Part shown: positions 48,518 through 60,475 of the stretch, piece after piece
Numbering within the stretch: position 1 is the first letter of the stretch
Layout: every line of letters begins with the position of its first letter
Source of the DNA: Stenocarpella maydis
Taxonomy: Eukaryota > Ascomycota > Sordariomycetes > Diaporthales > Diaporthaceae
DNA length: 64,000 nt
Direction: 5' to 3'
NCBI GenBank assembly: GCA_002270565.1
Contig: NQMI01000117.1
Coordinates: 15,817 to 79,816, forward strand
Made by a program: the position numbers and the translations under genes
The notes under the pieces: model-generated
What the model was told of the DNA's origin: nothing
Databases searched by the model: none
What the model saw: the letters and a program-made list of their open reading frames with translations, nothing else

Positions 48518-49830
48518 ATGGCACCTGCTGCTATCGAAGACATCAAGCTCGTCACAAAGGCCCTCCCAAGTGACGGGTCGGAAACCCCCAGCCCGGACGG
48601 ACCACTCTATGCGGTGTCGTCTTCGAGGTCTTCATCGATCTCGACGACAACCTGGCTGAAACTCAATAGCAATGGGCCCATACACGTCAAGGTTGAGGAA
48701 ATCCCAGCCATCTCTCACGACGAGCCCTTCACGGGAGCCAAGAAACTGCGTCATCTCTTGGAAAACACAGACGAGCTTATCGTCTGCCCCGGAGTCTACG
48801 ATGGGCTCTCTGCTCGAACAGCAATCGAACTCGGCTTCAAGTCCTTGTACATGGTAGGCATGCTGCTAGAAAAACATGTCACATTCAACAGTTGAACACC
48901 ATATGCCTGAGTGGAATTACACTGCTGACCAACGAACCACAACAGACCGGTGCTGGCACAACAGCTTCTCGCCTTGGTCAGCCGGACCTTGCGATTGCCC
49001 AACTCGCCGACATGAGAGAGAACGCAGACATGATTGCCAACCTCGACCCCTTCGGCCCTCCACTAATTGCTGACATGGATACTGGCTACGGCGGTATGTA
49101 GAGACCTGTAACCCATGGATCCCCACAAAAGAAGAGACCCCGGGGGAGAGGATTCAAGACATCCGAGAGAAAGAATAAGTAGCTAACCATCACACCCTTC
49201 CTCCCAGGCCCTATCATGGTAGCCCGCACAGTGGAGCACTACATCCGCTCGGGGGTTGCCGGCGCCCACCTCGAGGACCAGATCCTGACCAAGCGCTGCG
49301 GCCACCTCTCGGGCAAGAAGGTGGTCCCCCGCGACGAGTACATGACGCGCATCCGCGCCGCCGTGGCAGCCAAGCGCCGCCTCAAGTCGGACTTTGTCCT
49401 CATCGCGCGCACCGACGCGCTGCAGTCCCTCGGGTACGACGAGTGCGTCGGCCGCCTCAAGGAGGCCCGGGCCGCCGGCGCCGACGTGGGGCTGCTCGAG
49501 GGCTTCAAGTCCAAGGAGCAGGCGGCCGCCGCCGTGCGCGAGCTGGCGCCCTGGCCGCTGCTGCTCAACTCGGTCGAGAACGGGCACAGCCCCCTCATCA
49601 CCGTCGACGAGGCGCGCGAGATGGGCTTCAGGATCATGATCTTCTCCTTCGCCACCCTGGCGCCGGCTTATGCCGCCATCAGGGACACGCTGCTCAGGCT
49701 CAAGAACCACGGCGTCGTCGGCACCCCCGACGGGATCACACCTGTCAAGCTGTTTGAGGTGTGCGGGCTAAGTGATGCTATCCAGGTGGATATCGGGGCG
49801 GGAAGCGGAGCTTTTGCGGAAGGCGTCTAA
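48518..49830 (+). CDS. Isocitrate lyase/PEP mutase family enzyme
   Basis: Three exons, 48518-48853, 48946-49093 and 49208-49830, give 368 aa; donors are GTAGGC and GTATGT and phases agree. After a roughly 65-residue variable N-terminus comes the barrel: CPGVYDGLSARTAIELGFKS, TGAGTTASRLGQPDLA, the Mg-binding ADMDTGYGG, and HLEDQILTKRCGHLSGKKVV with the catalytic Cys in KRCGH. Further on are IARTDAL and a C-terminal LFEVCGL. These mark the superfamily of C-C and P-C bond lyases (isocitrate and methylisocitrate lyase, oxaloacetate hydrolase, PEP mutase). At about 370 residues and without the isocitrate lyase insertion, it belongs with the small PEP-mutase/methylisocitrate-lyase-like fungal proteins. 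The substrate cannot be decided here. It looks intact. Confidence 0.88.
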
Positions 49831-52109
49831 TGGCCATTGGTGGCGTGTGTGGATTCAATGTGGAGGTGGTTGACGTCTTCAACGTCCTCTTCTTTTACAT
49901 TCTTGTCGTTGAGTGTGGCTGCTTGTTTTCAATTCACTTTCCTACCATACACGGGTCCGGTATTCATTTCGTAAATCTAGGCACACATCCAAATACAAAC
50001 GAGAACACCATTACCTACTTTATGTTGTTCAAGGGCCAACCGGGTGCACATTTCGTGTCTTTCAGACATAGTAGAGACTTAGAAACCAGGTAGTCGCTTC
50101 AACAGGATCCTGACTTAGCCATGGATATTCTGATGGTGCTGCTCATCAGAGTCTGCGCTTGGACAGTATCATGTTGATGAGCCATTCCAACTGTCGCTTC
50201 TAAAGTTATGCATCTTTTGACTCATCTAATGCAGACTTTCATGCAACATAGGCTTACGGTGAAGCACAGACTCATATGATTGGCTCCACGATGAAGCCAA
50301 AGTGCTTTGACATACAAATTCCTTGCTCCACCAGGGATTGGGCGTGGTCGTCCTGACAATCACAACAGGCAGCTGGGATAAGGCCCTTACTTCGGAGAGG
50401 GCCTTTGGCGGCCCAACGGATGACTGTTCATATCGTATCAAGGCCACTATCGTGCAGAATCAGACTTCTGAAGGAAAATGCGATCTTATCTCTCCACGAG
50501 CTGCACACACCAGTGCAATAGCCGGTTTTCTGACACCGCCATGTAAGCCTCTTGAACATATGTTATCTTGCAGGACCTGCGGGCCAGTAGGATCCAGGGA
50601 CACACGAGGCCTCGCGAATCCGGATACCAGATCCGCGCGGAGGAGCCTCTGATCACACCGCGGATCGATACTGAGGAACCTATGACCGAGGCGCTCAGCG
50701 GTTAGCCGTTGGGGCCGTGGCCGGGATGCCGTGGCAGGTAACACGGCATGATCTTGAGTTCCCAAAACGTATTTAGCTGCGAATTGGCGCTGACTGAGCC
50801 TGAAATGAGCCACGATGATCACGATGATGCGGCTTCCCGTGGCGCCTATCAGTTCTACATCGAGGTGTGACCAAAAATGCCTCGCTTCGTGACGCCAGTG
50901 TTGGATCCTTTCACAACATAAACGCTTTCAGTTCAGGATCACAGACAGCAACGTTACAAGGGTTCACTATTATAACTGGGGATACATGTGAGTAAGTGAT
51001 GGTACATCAAAGTCCAAAGAAACATACACGCCTTCCCCTCTGGAAAGCATTGAAATAATGGAGTAAGCTCAAAGGGGTCTGCAAGAAGGCCTGTGGCAAG
51101 TGTGTACGCCACATAGTGTACCAGGTCTGTCATGCGCGGGGATTTTATATGGGGTACGTGTAAATACAGCTGTTAGATGAATCTTAAAGAACAAGCGCCC
51201 CAGGAACCAGTATTTCTCATTGCAAGGCAGGGTCTGACGTGTTTGTACGGCATAGCCTCCCGCATGTGATCTTCTGCGTGGCAATTGCTGCATTGCCAGC
51301 TCATGGACACACCTAATAAACTGCCTGTGGCTGAGCAATCTGCTCATCGACCTACTTCATAATTAGGATTGCTGACAATGATAACGATATTTAACGTCAT
51401 TACGAGAAAGTAACTAATCGGCACTTGCCATGCTTCACCCCTAAAGAAGTGAATCCGTTTTCTACCGCCGCCTGACCCTTACACAAGAGGTTGCTGTGAA
51501 CCAGCGGATGTGCAGTTGCTTAATCACTCGTCGGCGGGATCGTGCAATGAGAAATCAGCGCCTATAGCGCGTGGCTGATGCATGGACAAGAACCTTGGCC
51601 GCAGCAGCACTCGGAAGTTCATTCTAGAGCGGTCGGCCAATTTCTTGCGCATACTTGGCAGCTTCCCAAAGCGCCATGGCTGACGCGTTGAGCACACCCT
51701 TCTTCAGCCCGACGCAGGTCTATCATCCAACGGTGATGTGTGGCGACAAGGTCTGGCTCTGTATCGTGTACAATAGAACCGTGGTGAACTTCGCAGCCGC
51801 ATGCCAAGCTTACCGGGACGATTCCGCGTGGTTACTCAGCCACTGTACAACGTCAGGTAGAAGGGCCACATTCATTTTAATTCGTCTTCTAAAAGTGAGG
51901 GCACTGCATGTGGTTCCCTATACTAGTGACGTCGTCAGTCTGAGAACAGGGCGTGATACCCAAGCATGTGTCTGTTGAAATTAGAGCTCGTGTACAGTCT
52001 AGCCACCGGCACAGACCATCAATGTCGATGGCATTTTTGCGGAGAGTGAGATGACCGCTTGGCTGCGTCTGCTTCATACCTCGGCCGTTGCAGTAGTGGA
52101 CGGAAGTGA
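49831..52109. other. Intergenic, no gene recognised
   Basis: About 2.3 kb of ordinary composition. Open frames up to 120 codons (for example 50460-50822 minus) show no domain and no consistent splice structure. It may hold parts of the degraded ABC transporter gene that follows. Confidence 0.35.
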
Positions 52110-52870
52110 CCTCAGGAGAGGGATGACTTACCATCACCTTGCATGTTCATGTCCGCGCCTTCATCACAGATGCTGCTGAGTCCTGGATGGCACTGGGAAA
52201 GAGCATTATCCAGCGCCCAGTTCGTTACATTGGAGTAAGAAACGTCGAGTCTCTCCTCTTTGTCCTTCAAGAGGCCAATCGGATGTCCCATCGACTCGAT
52301 GCACGGCACAATCGGTTGGATCTGGCCGCCATCGACGTCACTCTCCAGCTCCGAACCGGGGACCACGGATGCGGTGCCGCGGCGTAAGGGTTCCATTCCC
52401 TAGTGCGTGGAGCCGCCGCGCTGACAAGCAACCAGTTAGTGTAGAACAAGTTGTAATCCTGGTGTGCCACAACTCATCTGTTGTCTCCATCGCCAAGAAG
52501 AGCCTCTTCATGATGGCCATTCAGGTTGCGTGTTCGTCTGCTTCGACACCATGCTTCTAACAGTTGAATCAGTCAATTTTGTTTCATGAAAACACTTTCC
52601 TCAACGTTTGTACGTAACATACCTTCAAGTGGGTGGGCCGATCTTGTGTTACGCTCTGCTCAATCAATTGATGCTCCAGAATTGCGGCATGGCCAGAGCG
52701 TCCATTGCTGTAGTTGGCTCGTTAAGGATGAGAACAGAAGGCATTCCCATCAGCGCAATAGCGAGGCTGCCCAGGTGAGCTGTCGCTTATTTCCACCCAA
52801 TAGCGTCGCGGCCATTGTGTTCTTGTGTGACGGGACAGTCAGAGCTTCATGTGGCCAAGTTGCCCCACAG
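52110..52870 (-). pseudogene. ABCA-type ABC transporter relic
   Basis: Degraded nucleotide-binding domain on the minus strand, spread over three frames. GGNKRQLTWA near 52770-52800 is the family's GGNKRKLS signature. A shifted frame then gives LAIALMGMPSVLILNEPTTA followed by MDALAMPQFW (about 52680-52770), the Walker B/D-loop with Asp read as Asn. Near 52455-52515 VAIMKRLFLAMETTDEL-like sequence matches the end of an ABCA-type domain. The last part (52112-52330) contains DVSYSNVTNWALDNAL and runs to a stop. Stops and shifts throughout show it is dead. ABCA-type pumps are full transporters of about 1600 aa in fungi, so most of the gene is gone. Confidence 0.6.
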
Positions 52871-53129
52871 GGCGTTCTTTTTCGGATCACCCACAGCTTT
52901 GACACGGGCAAAGAATAGAAGAAGATGCTTCTCCCAGAGCGATTGATAAGAATACCAGATTTCTTATATATATATTGGTTTTTGCACTTGAAACATGTTT
53001 CGATTGCTGTGGAATACCTCATCCTTACCGACAGCGTAGCTACACATTCAAGGAAACGTATCGTTGTGCCAAGAGAGCAAAACTAGAGTCTACGAGCCGC
53101 AGGCAAGCTCCTCGCACTTACAAGGCGGG
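52871..53129. other. Flank between ABC relic and gypsy element
   Basis: Short stretch without a recognised feature. Its last five bases, GCGGG (53125-53129), are the left target-site duplication of the retrotransposon. Confidence 0.5.
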
Positions 53130-53493
53130 TGTCAGGACCCAGGGTCGCATGCTCGGAGGAAGCGTCGAGGAAGCAGTGATACCGCTGCCTGGACCTATGC
53201 TGGGCTATAAAAGGAATGACTCAGGGCTAGGAAGAATGACTTAACAACCCTTAGAATGGGCAGAGCACGAAATAAAGGCTAGTTATGACTGTGGTAAGGC
53301 CGCGTAGAGACTGTATAGTATAGATGCGGGTCGGTCTATAAAAGGATAGCTGAGGAAGGGGATGAGAGAAGAAAGGAAGGGGGATAACGATTAGTAGCTT
53401 TTTGCTTCCGAATATACTGCTCCCTCACTCCGCATATACTGAGCCTATGCTGCGTGCACTCATTTACTTTATTTGCAACCCTATACCCTGATA
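53130..53493 (+). repeat. 5' LTR of the gypsy element
   Basis: Starts TGTCAGGACC and ends CCCTGATA (CCCTGACA in the 3' copy). It carries two TATA-like CTATAAAAGGA motifs (near 53204 and 53337), either of which could have served as the retroelement promoter. Confidence 0.9.
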
Positions 53494-54950
53494 GTCTGAT
53501 CGTTTCACTCTTCTTGGGGAGTAGACCGTTTGAGGCACCAGTATGGCACCTGATATATGTGCCACGCGCTTACGCACTGGTACCGCTGCGCTTGAGCGGC
53601 AGGGGCATAACCCCCAGCATGAGGCCAGCTAGATCCCCTTCTCCTAGGCCGCCTAAGACCCCTCTGATGCAATGGCCTCCCTTTAAGCTAGTATTAAAGA
53701 TATAGCGTTAGACTAGGGTCTTAGTAGTGTAGAACTTAAATGTAAGGAAAAGGAACTCGACTAATAGCTGTAGGATGAGGCTATTTGATAGCGCCTCTGC
53801 GCTAAGAGAGCTAAGCTTGTGCTGCTTCTTAGCGGAGAAGGCAGCCCAGCCCAGACCCCCGACCTAGGACTGGATGTTACTGAAGTTATTACCTCTTGCC
53901 GCGACCCTAATACCAGCAGCGTAGGCGCTGCGATTGAGACTATCTATTGCCCCGGTGGTCTCCCTGCACTCTTGTATAGTGGTGATTTGTATATGGCCCT
54001 ATAGACCTTCCTATATGACCTCTGTTATTACCTTTGCCTATATAAAATTAAGGAGCCTTGGGAATAAGTTGGGTATGCTGTGTGCTGCTTGAAAGGCGCT
54101 CTTAAGTAGGATTGGATTAGCTTTACTGCAAGATAATGGGATTGAAATATAGACCCCCTTATTATTTCCTTAAAGGAATTTGAGAGTTTCCTGTATAACT
54201 AACTCTCTGATCCTACTATATGTATTATTACTGCGGCCGTAATACTCTTATATATTATGTAGCAAGCAAATGAGCCTGTTATGAATTTTATATAATGGTA
54301 TTAGGAAGCTGAGATAGAATTGCCCTGTACTCCTAGTGAGACCCACCGGGTTAATAACGTAATTAATAGGTTCCAGCCTAGTATTTGTATTGCTATCTAT
54401 GTGTAGGTGCAGATTCCTAGCACCTGGGAGGCACTAGTTAGCTAGGTATGAAGAATTAAGGTAGCATAAGGGATGATATAAAGTAATACTATTATTGCAT
54501 ATGCACTACCCTTGCTCTAGTAACGCTCCAAGCCCCCTACCTGCTATACCTAGTACTAGGTGGGATATATTGCTTGCTATTATAATAACCCTTAAGCTGC
54601 CCCAGTATAGCGCGCGATTGGTGGAGATATAATGATGAATGATCCTAAGCTAGCAGTTAAGAGGGAACCCATGGTACTACCTCCTTAGCTAACACCCCCA
54701 GTTACCTACTTTAACTGCTACTAGCGGGGATACTACTTGAATATGTGCCCCGAGCTGCATAGAAGCAGCTGCTATACCTGTAGGGCGCGTGATTATATTA
54801 GCGGCCTATGCCCAAATACTATATATTGCAACTATAAAAAGAAGGGTTATATTGCTATATAATGCCCTAAAGCCCTCTCCAAAGTAAACCAGCAACCCCT
54901 TAGGTTATAGGTGCAATAAGTTATAGATAATACAGCATTAAAGAAATAAT
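53494..54950 (+). pseudogene. gag relic with zinc knuckles
   Basis: Plus-strand gag-like reading with many stops. Around 54710-54860 two cysteine clusters remain (NCYWRGYYLNMC and YCNYKKKGYIAI), where expected Cys or His positions are partly Trp or Tyr, the changes RIP would make. The upstream part reads like a retrotransposon capsid (for example ALLYSGDLYMAL near 53965-54003). Confidence 0.6.
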
Positions 54951-54988
54951 AACTCTACATTAGCATAAAGGTTTGAATTATGAATTAG

Positions 54989-57410
54989 ATGGAATCCTTC
55001 TGGGTAATTATAGACTTAGGAGTAAAGGAAAACCTGATTAGTTATAACGCTATTACAGCATATAAATATTACTATTATTTCAAGGAAGAACTACAGCTTA
55101 TTAGTATTAATTATAAACCTATATTATTATATAGGAGTTACTCCCTATTTATTAAACTAATGAACTCCTATAGCGCTATATATACGTAATGTTATCACTT
55201 CATTATTGCTAACCTCCTAAGCAATAATATTATCCTTAAGTTTCTATAGCTTGAGTTAATTAACCCTCTGATTCAGTAGAGAAAATAATAATAGCGCTTT
55301 CCACTATAGGAGGAATAGCTTAGCATTCACACATCAAATAAGCGGCTTCCCCCAAGCACTATTGCTATAGCTATATATAGTTACCCTATTGTGTGAAATA
55401 ACCCTAATAAGGGGAGTAAACCCGCTGCATCTATAGCACGTCTACCCACTGAATATACTGATTTCAAGGATCTCTGCTTAGAAGAAGCATTATATACCCT
55501 CCCTTAGTATACCCTAACCAACCATAAGATTAAACTTGAAAAGGGTGCCTAACCCCCTTGGGGACTACTATACCCCCTCTCAGGCGCAGAGTTAGAGGTG
55601 CTTTGGCGCTACTTGGATGATATGCTTGCATAAGGATTTATTAGACCCTTTACCAGCCCTACGGGCGCGCCTATTATGTTCATACTTAAGAAGGGTAGGA
55701 AGCTGCACCTTTACATTAACTATTATGCGCTAAATTGCATTATATACAAGGATTATATACTATTGCCGCTAGTCTCAGAGATCCTTAACCAGCTTATAAT
55801 AGCCTAAGTATATACTAAGCTTAATATCTATAAAGCATACTATTGAATATAAATTAGTAAAGGTGATGAGTAGAAGACAGCATTTTGTATAAAATATAGC
55901 TACTTTAAGTATATAGTTATGCCCTTTGAACTTATAAATGCACCTGCTATATTCTAGGCATATATTAACTATACCCTTATAGGGCTTATTAATATATATT
56001 ATATTATATATCTGGATAATATTCTAATATATAGTAATAATAATAATATATATATATAGCATATATGCAGCATTTTTAAATGCTTATAATAGTAGGGACT
56101 CTTCCTAAATATGGAGAAATATGAATTTTAAACTACCTAAGTGGAATTCTTTAGGTTTATTATTACCCCATTAGGGATATTCATAGAGCGCGGCTACATT
56201 ACTACTATAGAGGAATGGCTGCTCCTATATAGCGCGCATAATATTTACATCTTCCTAGGGTTTATAGGGTTCTATTAATGCTTTATTAAGGCCTTTTTAA
56301 AGATCACTTTACTACTTATAGACCTCCTTAAGGGCGGGGCTGCAGGGCCTATTGAGCTCCCACTCTACATTAAAGTAGCATTTAAGCACCTTAAGCTCCT
56401 CTTTATAATAGCACCTATCTTATACTACTATATGCCCTTGCTGCGCACCCAACTTGAAACTAATACATCTATTAATGCTATTAGAGCAGTTATCTTATAA
56501 CTATCTAATAGCTTATAGCACCCTATTATATTCCGATCCTGAAAACTAACCGTAGTGGAATAATGCTATAGGGTCGGAGATTTAGAGCTATTTGCTATTA
56601 TTGATGCCATTGCAACCTGGTAATACTATTTACAATTCTCTTAATATACTATTACTATTATAATGGACTACCTTAATCTAAAATACTGGTACTTAAAGTG
56701 GAACCTCTCTATAAGATAGCTGCATTAGCTTGATGCTCTTGCATTGGTGGATATAGTAATTAAATATAAATTAGGGGATAAGAACCCTATAGATGGTCTC
56801 TCTTAATGACTTAATTATGTGCGTAAGGGTTAAGATAAGGATAAGCTATAAAGACTGAGTAACTTTATAGTGCTAAGAGAAGTGAGAAGCTATGATTGCA
56901 ACTGCTGGAGTACAGACTTACATGTGGGAGAAGAAGGCCTTAAATACTATGGAGAAGCAGTATTGAAGCGTATAGTATGCTTAGCATATACAGCTACTTG
57001 GGACCGAAGTGTACATTTGAGTACTCTTCCGCATGGAGCAGAGGAGCGAAGCGCGGCAATAGTAAAGATGCAGCTTAAATAACTAATAATAGCATACTTG
57101 CAGACCTTATAATAAGAAGATATTTTTATATAAAGCGAAGTATGGTGCGGGAGGCATGGGTAATATATAAAAGCTGGGAAGATATAGTATCTATAAGATG
57201 GGCTGCTATACTTTGGAGATAGGGTTTATATGCTAGATGATCTGGCTATGCAAATGGAATTGCTATATGCCTACTATAAGGATCAGATGGCGGGATACCT
57301 TAGCATAAGCAAGATAATAAGGCTACTTATATACTACTACTACTGGAACTCCTTACCTAAAGATGTGAAACAGTTTATTAATACTTATATAGTATGCTAG
57401 CGCACCACTC
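54989..57410 (+). pseudogene. pol relic: protease, RT, RNase H, integrase zinc finger
   Basis: Protease at 54989-55189 reads VIIDLGVKENLISYNAI, where IDSGA is expected (Ser-to-Leu by TCA to TTA). Reverse transcriptase follows with IMFILKKGRKLHLYINYYAL, VMPFELINAPAIF and the active-site YLDNILIYS at about 56009-56035 (YLDD expected; Asp-to-Asn by G to A). The RNase H region lies near 56250-56780. The integrase H2C2 region reads WNSLPKDVKQFINTYIVC near 57348-57402. After this the DDE core is not found. Stops recur in every domain. Confidence 0.75.
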
Positions 57411-58246
57411 GCTTGCCGCGTGGATGGGGCCTAGGGCCTTCTTCTGTTTCTTGGTTGGCTATAATGCTGTATTAGTACTGCAAAGGCGTAATATAAATCC
57501 ATACAATATGCTGCAAGGATGCTGCGGTACTTACTGGGGGGGTAGCGCTAGCGGGAGAGGGAGGGGAATGGGGAGGCTATATGAAGAATTAGCTAATTGT
57601 AGCGCATACTTACTGTGCACGTAATGCATATAAGGGCCTAAGTTAGGAACGAAAACTTATAGAGCTAGAGCTAGAAGCAGGGGCAGCAGAAGACATCTAA
57701 CATAATAGTTAACATAGGCGCAGCACCCGTACTATAGCATAGCGCCGCAGCATGAGGAAACATAGTATAAAACTAACGGTTGTTAATATCTAGTGGTAAC
57801 TATAATGAAGTTAGTAGAGACCTACTATTGAGCGCGCCCTATATATACTGTATAGATGAAGGCACGGAACTTATTATTATTGTTATTATTGTTGTTATTG
57901 CTGCTGCTGCTGCTACTACTTCTATAAAAAGAAAAAAAAGAGAGAAGAAAAGGAAGAGAGAGGGAGGTTATAGCGCTGATAATGGGGACCACCTCGAATA
58001 ATAAGAAAATCTGATTAGACCTCCGACCACGCCTTATTACTATTGCAATTAATTAGTATTCCCAACCCCGAGCAATATCCAACCCAACTACTATTATACT
58101 ATACTATAATAAGAGTTGCACTATGCCCTTGGGATTAGTAACGCGCTGGATATACCGCTATAACTCTTTATGTATGCAGCACCTATGTAAGGGAATGGCA
58201 TTAGGATATTGCTCCTGGGGATAGGAGCTTGGAAGGGAGGGCAGCC
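57411..58246 (+). repeat. 3' internal part of the gypsy element
   Basis: No integrase core can be read here. It contains a TTATTG/GCTGCT trinucleotide-type microsatellite (57876-57920) and ends in the purine-rich tract before the 3' LTR. Confidence 0.5.
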
Positions 58247-58610
58247 TGTTAGGACCCAGGGTTGTATGCTTAGAGGAAGCGTTGAGGAAGCAGTAATACT
58301 GCTGCCTGGACCTATATTGGGCTATAAAAGGAATAACTTAGGGCTAGAAAGAACGATTTAATAACCCTTAGAATGGGCAGAGTATGAAACAAAGGCTAGT
58401 TATAATCGCGGTAAGGCCGTGCAGAGATTGCATAGCGTAGACGCGGGTCGGTCTATAAAAGGATAGCTGAGGAAGGGGATGAGAGAAGAAAGGAAGGGGG
58501 ATAACGATTAGTAGCTCCTCGCTCCCGAATATACTGCTCCCTCACTCTGCACACACTGAGCCTACGCTGCGTGCACTCATTCACTCTACTTGCAACCCTA
58601 TACCCTGACA
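58247..58610 (+). repeat. 3' LTR of the gypsy element
   Basis: Same length as the 5' LTR. It starts TGTTAGGACC and ends CCCTGACA, immediately followed by the target duplication GCGGG. It differs from the 5' LTR by transitions in both directions, so both copies were mutated independently. Confidence 0.9.
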
Positions 58611-58615
58611 GCGGG

Positions 58616-58935
58616 TCGGTAGGGTGGATGCCGCGACAGCTGCAAAACCCCAAGCCGTAGTTATTATAAATTTGAAAATTATAACATAGGTGTATGAAAC
58701 AAAATTACAATTATTTAATTAGTAATTATATACTAATCTTGGGAGGTATTAATTACTATTATTTGAGATGATAATGTAAGAGGAGCTCTCTGTGTCCCCA
58801 CGTGCGTTTGCACCCATGTCTATTTTCAGGCCTCTTCCTCGTTCTGCCGGAATTGTGATAATCTCTGGAAAGGTTTAGGAGCGACCATGAGACACTCGCC
58901 TCACGACGGCCGTGTACCTACACGCTTCTCGGCGT
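58616..58935. other. Flank between gypsy element and P450 fragment
   Basis: Partly AT-rich sequence without a recognised feature. It follows the right target duplication of the retrotransposon. Confidence 0.4.
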
Positions 58936-59598
58936 TTAAAAGGGATAAAAGGGCCACCCACGCAACACGTCCGTCATGTCAACACTGGGATCCTCATGCT
59001 CCAGGTACCGGTAGTCCTCGTCAAGAACGAACCGCATAGCAGCGTCCCGCAGTGAAGGCGCTGGTGGCAGCAGCGATGCTCACCGCGGACCCCCTGGAGC
59101 CGGGGCGAGGCGGCCGCTGAGCCTGTCCGCGCAGCCCTGGACCACCATATCCTGGCGCCTGGCGACGGCTGGCCCTGGAGAAGAAGGCATCCATCCAGGG
59201 GCGCACGGCGGCACCGGTGCGCCTCGTGGTCTACCGTGCATATAGCAGACATGGGGGCCCCGAACGCGTCGCAGGACCAGGCGTACTTGTCGTCCCGCCG
59301 GCCGTCCTGGCGCTACGGCCTGTCGTGGAGGGCCGGGTCGCCGACGTGCAGCTCGTGCGGGCTGATCCCCACGACGGGGGCCGTACCGCCGGTGGAGCTG
59401 GGCGATCTTGAAGGCGTGAAGGCCGTTGAGGACCATGCTGAAGTACCCGTCGTAGTAATAGCGCGTCACAGCGGCCAGCTTCGGCCCGGGGAACCTGGCG
59501 AGGGGGTGCAGGCACACCCGGTAGAAGATGAGGCTGGAGATGTAGGCGAGGGCTGTTGTGGCGAGGGCTGCCCGGGGGAGATGGCGGAGTGTCCACAT
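58936..59598 (-). pseudogene. Cytochrome P450 N-terminal fragment
   Basis: From ATG 59598 the minus strand reads a membrane anchor (LATTALAYISSLIFYRVCLH), then PLARFPGPKLAAVTRYYYDG and IAQLHRRYGP, the standard start of a trichodiene-oxygenase-like fungal P450. A one-base shift follows, after which ISPHELHVGDPALHD and DKYAWSCDAFGAPM and HEAHRCRRAPLD can be read in another frame. Further shifts lead to YLEHEDPSVDMTDVLRG and a stop at 58936-58938. The I-helix, ExxR and haem loop are absent. The fragment lies just beyond the gypsy element. Confidence 0.7.
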
Positions 59599-60475
59599 GG
59601 CGGCATAACACTCTCAATCGAGATTGAGGTGAGATGAATAGGTCTGCAAAGTGCTAGTTCATCTTAGTAAGAGTAGCGAGGGAGTTGTGGGCGGCCGTCA
59701 TATTGTAAATAACTAACGGTTGGCGGGACCGTGTGCAGTCAGTCTCTTGGACTTGCAGAGACATCATTTCGCAATTACATATCCATCACATAGACCCTCG
59801 CAGCGTGGCCGTCGGGGTGCCACATGACCTGAGCCACCAAGATCTTGAGAGGTAGTCGTGGAGATGGGCTTGGTAGCAACTGTTGCAGTACTCCGTATGC
59901 CAGAGACTCGTAAACAGGCTGCTTGACTCAAGCAGCAGTTCAAAATGTGGGCCTATAAATACTCGTCGTGGCCAGGGTTGGCGCCGTGCCAAGCTGGAAG
60001 ACGCAGCGGCCGAATGGCGATGCCGCAGCTCCATGAGGTCGATCTCGAGCGGCGCAGAGGGGACGCCAGGGCTGCGGTGTGCGCCATCACGAATCGGCTG
60101 GGCCAGTCTGATGTCGTCTGAAACCGTGACGGTATTAACATTAGCGCCGCGTTGGAGGCGGTGCCCGTGTTGGGATGCTGGAGGTCGTGACCGCAGCGAG
60201 GGCTGATGAAACGCCAACCTCTCGGTCCGATCTTCAGACTCGACCCCTACTTGGCTCTGCCCGCCCCTGAACGAACCAGCACGTCACAACAGAGTTATGA
60301 ACAAGCTTAATTTTTTTTTTAAATGGGCCCAGCCCCGTGGGGGTTCCAAGCGGGTTGGTGTATGATAGATGCAAAGTCCGGCACACTTTTGTTAGTCTGA
60401 TAAATCTCCAGACGACAGCATCTTGACCTATTAACTAACCTTAATACTTATTTATTTTTATATCAACAGCATAGC
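59599..60475. other. Intergenic upstream of the PEBP-like gene
   Basis: No convincing gene. Open frames on both strands near 59786-60217 have no recognised domain. The last 100 bp, with an AT-rich stretch and no in-frame ATG, look like the 5' leader of the gene at 60476. Confidence 0.4.

Larger units (their letters stand above)
53130..58610 (+). mobile_element. Ty3/gypsy LTR retrotransposon, full length but RIP-mutated
   Basis: 5.48-kb element bounded by 364-bp direct LTRs (53130-53493 and 58247-58610) and a perfect 5-bp target duplication GCGGG (53125-53129, 58611-58615). A purine-rich tract (GGAAGGGAGGG, about 58231-58241) precedes the 3' LTR. Inside, in order on the plus strand, are gag with zinc-knuckle remnants, protease, reverse transcriptase, RNase H and the start of integrase, which is the Ty3/gypsy order. 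All frames are closed by stops. The two LTRs differ by many C/T and G/A transitions. The element is shorter than usual because the integrase catalytic core is missing. Confidence 0.9.

Noticed and set aside
49183..49710. Minus-strand frame of 175 codons
   Set aside because: Antisense to the last exon of the PEP mutase family gene.
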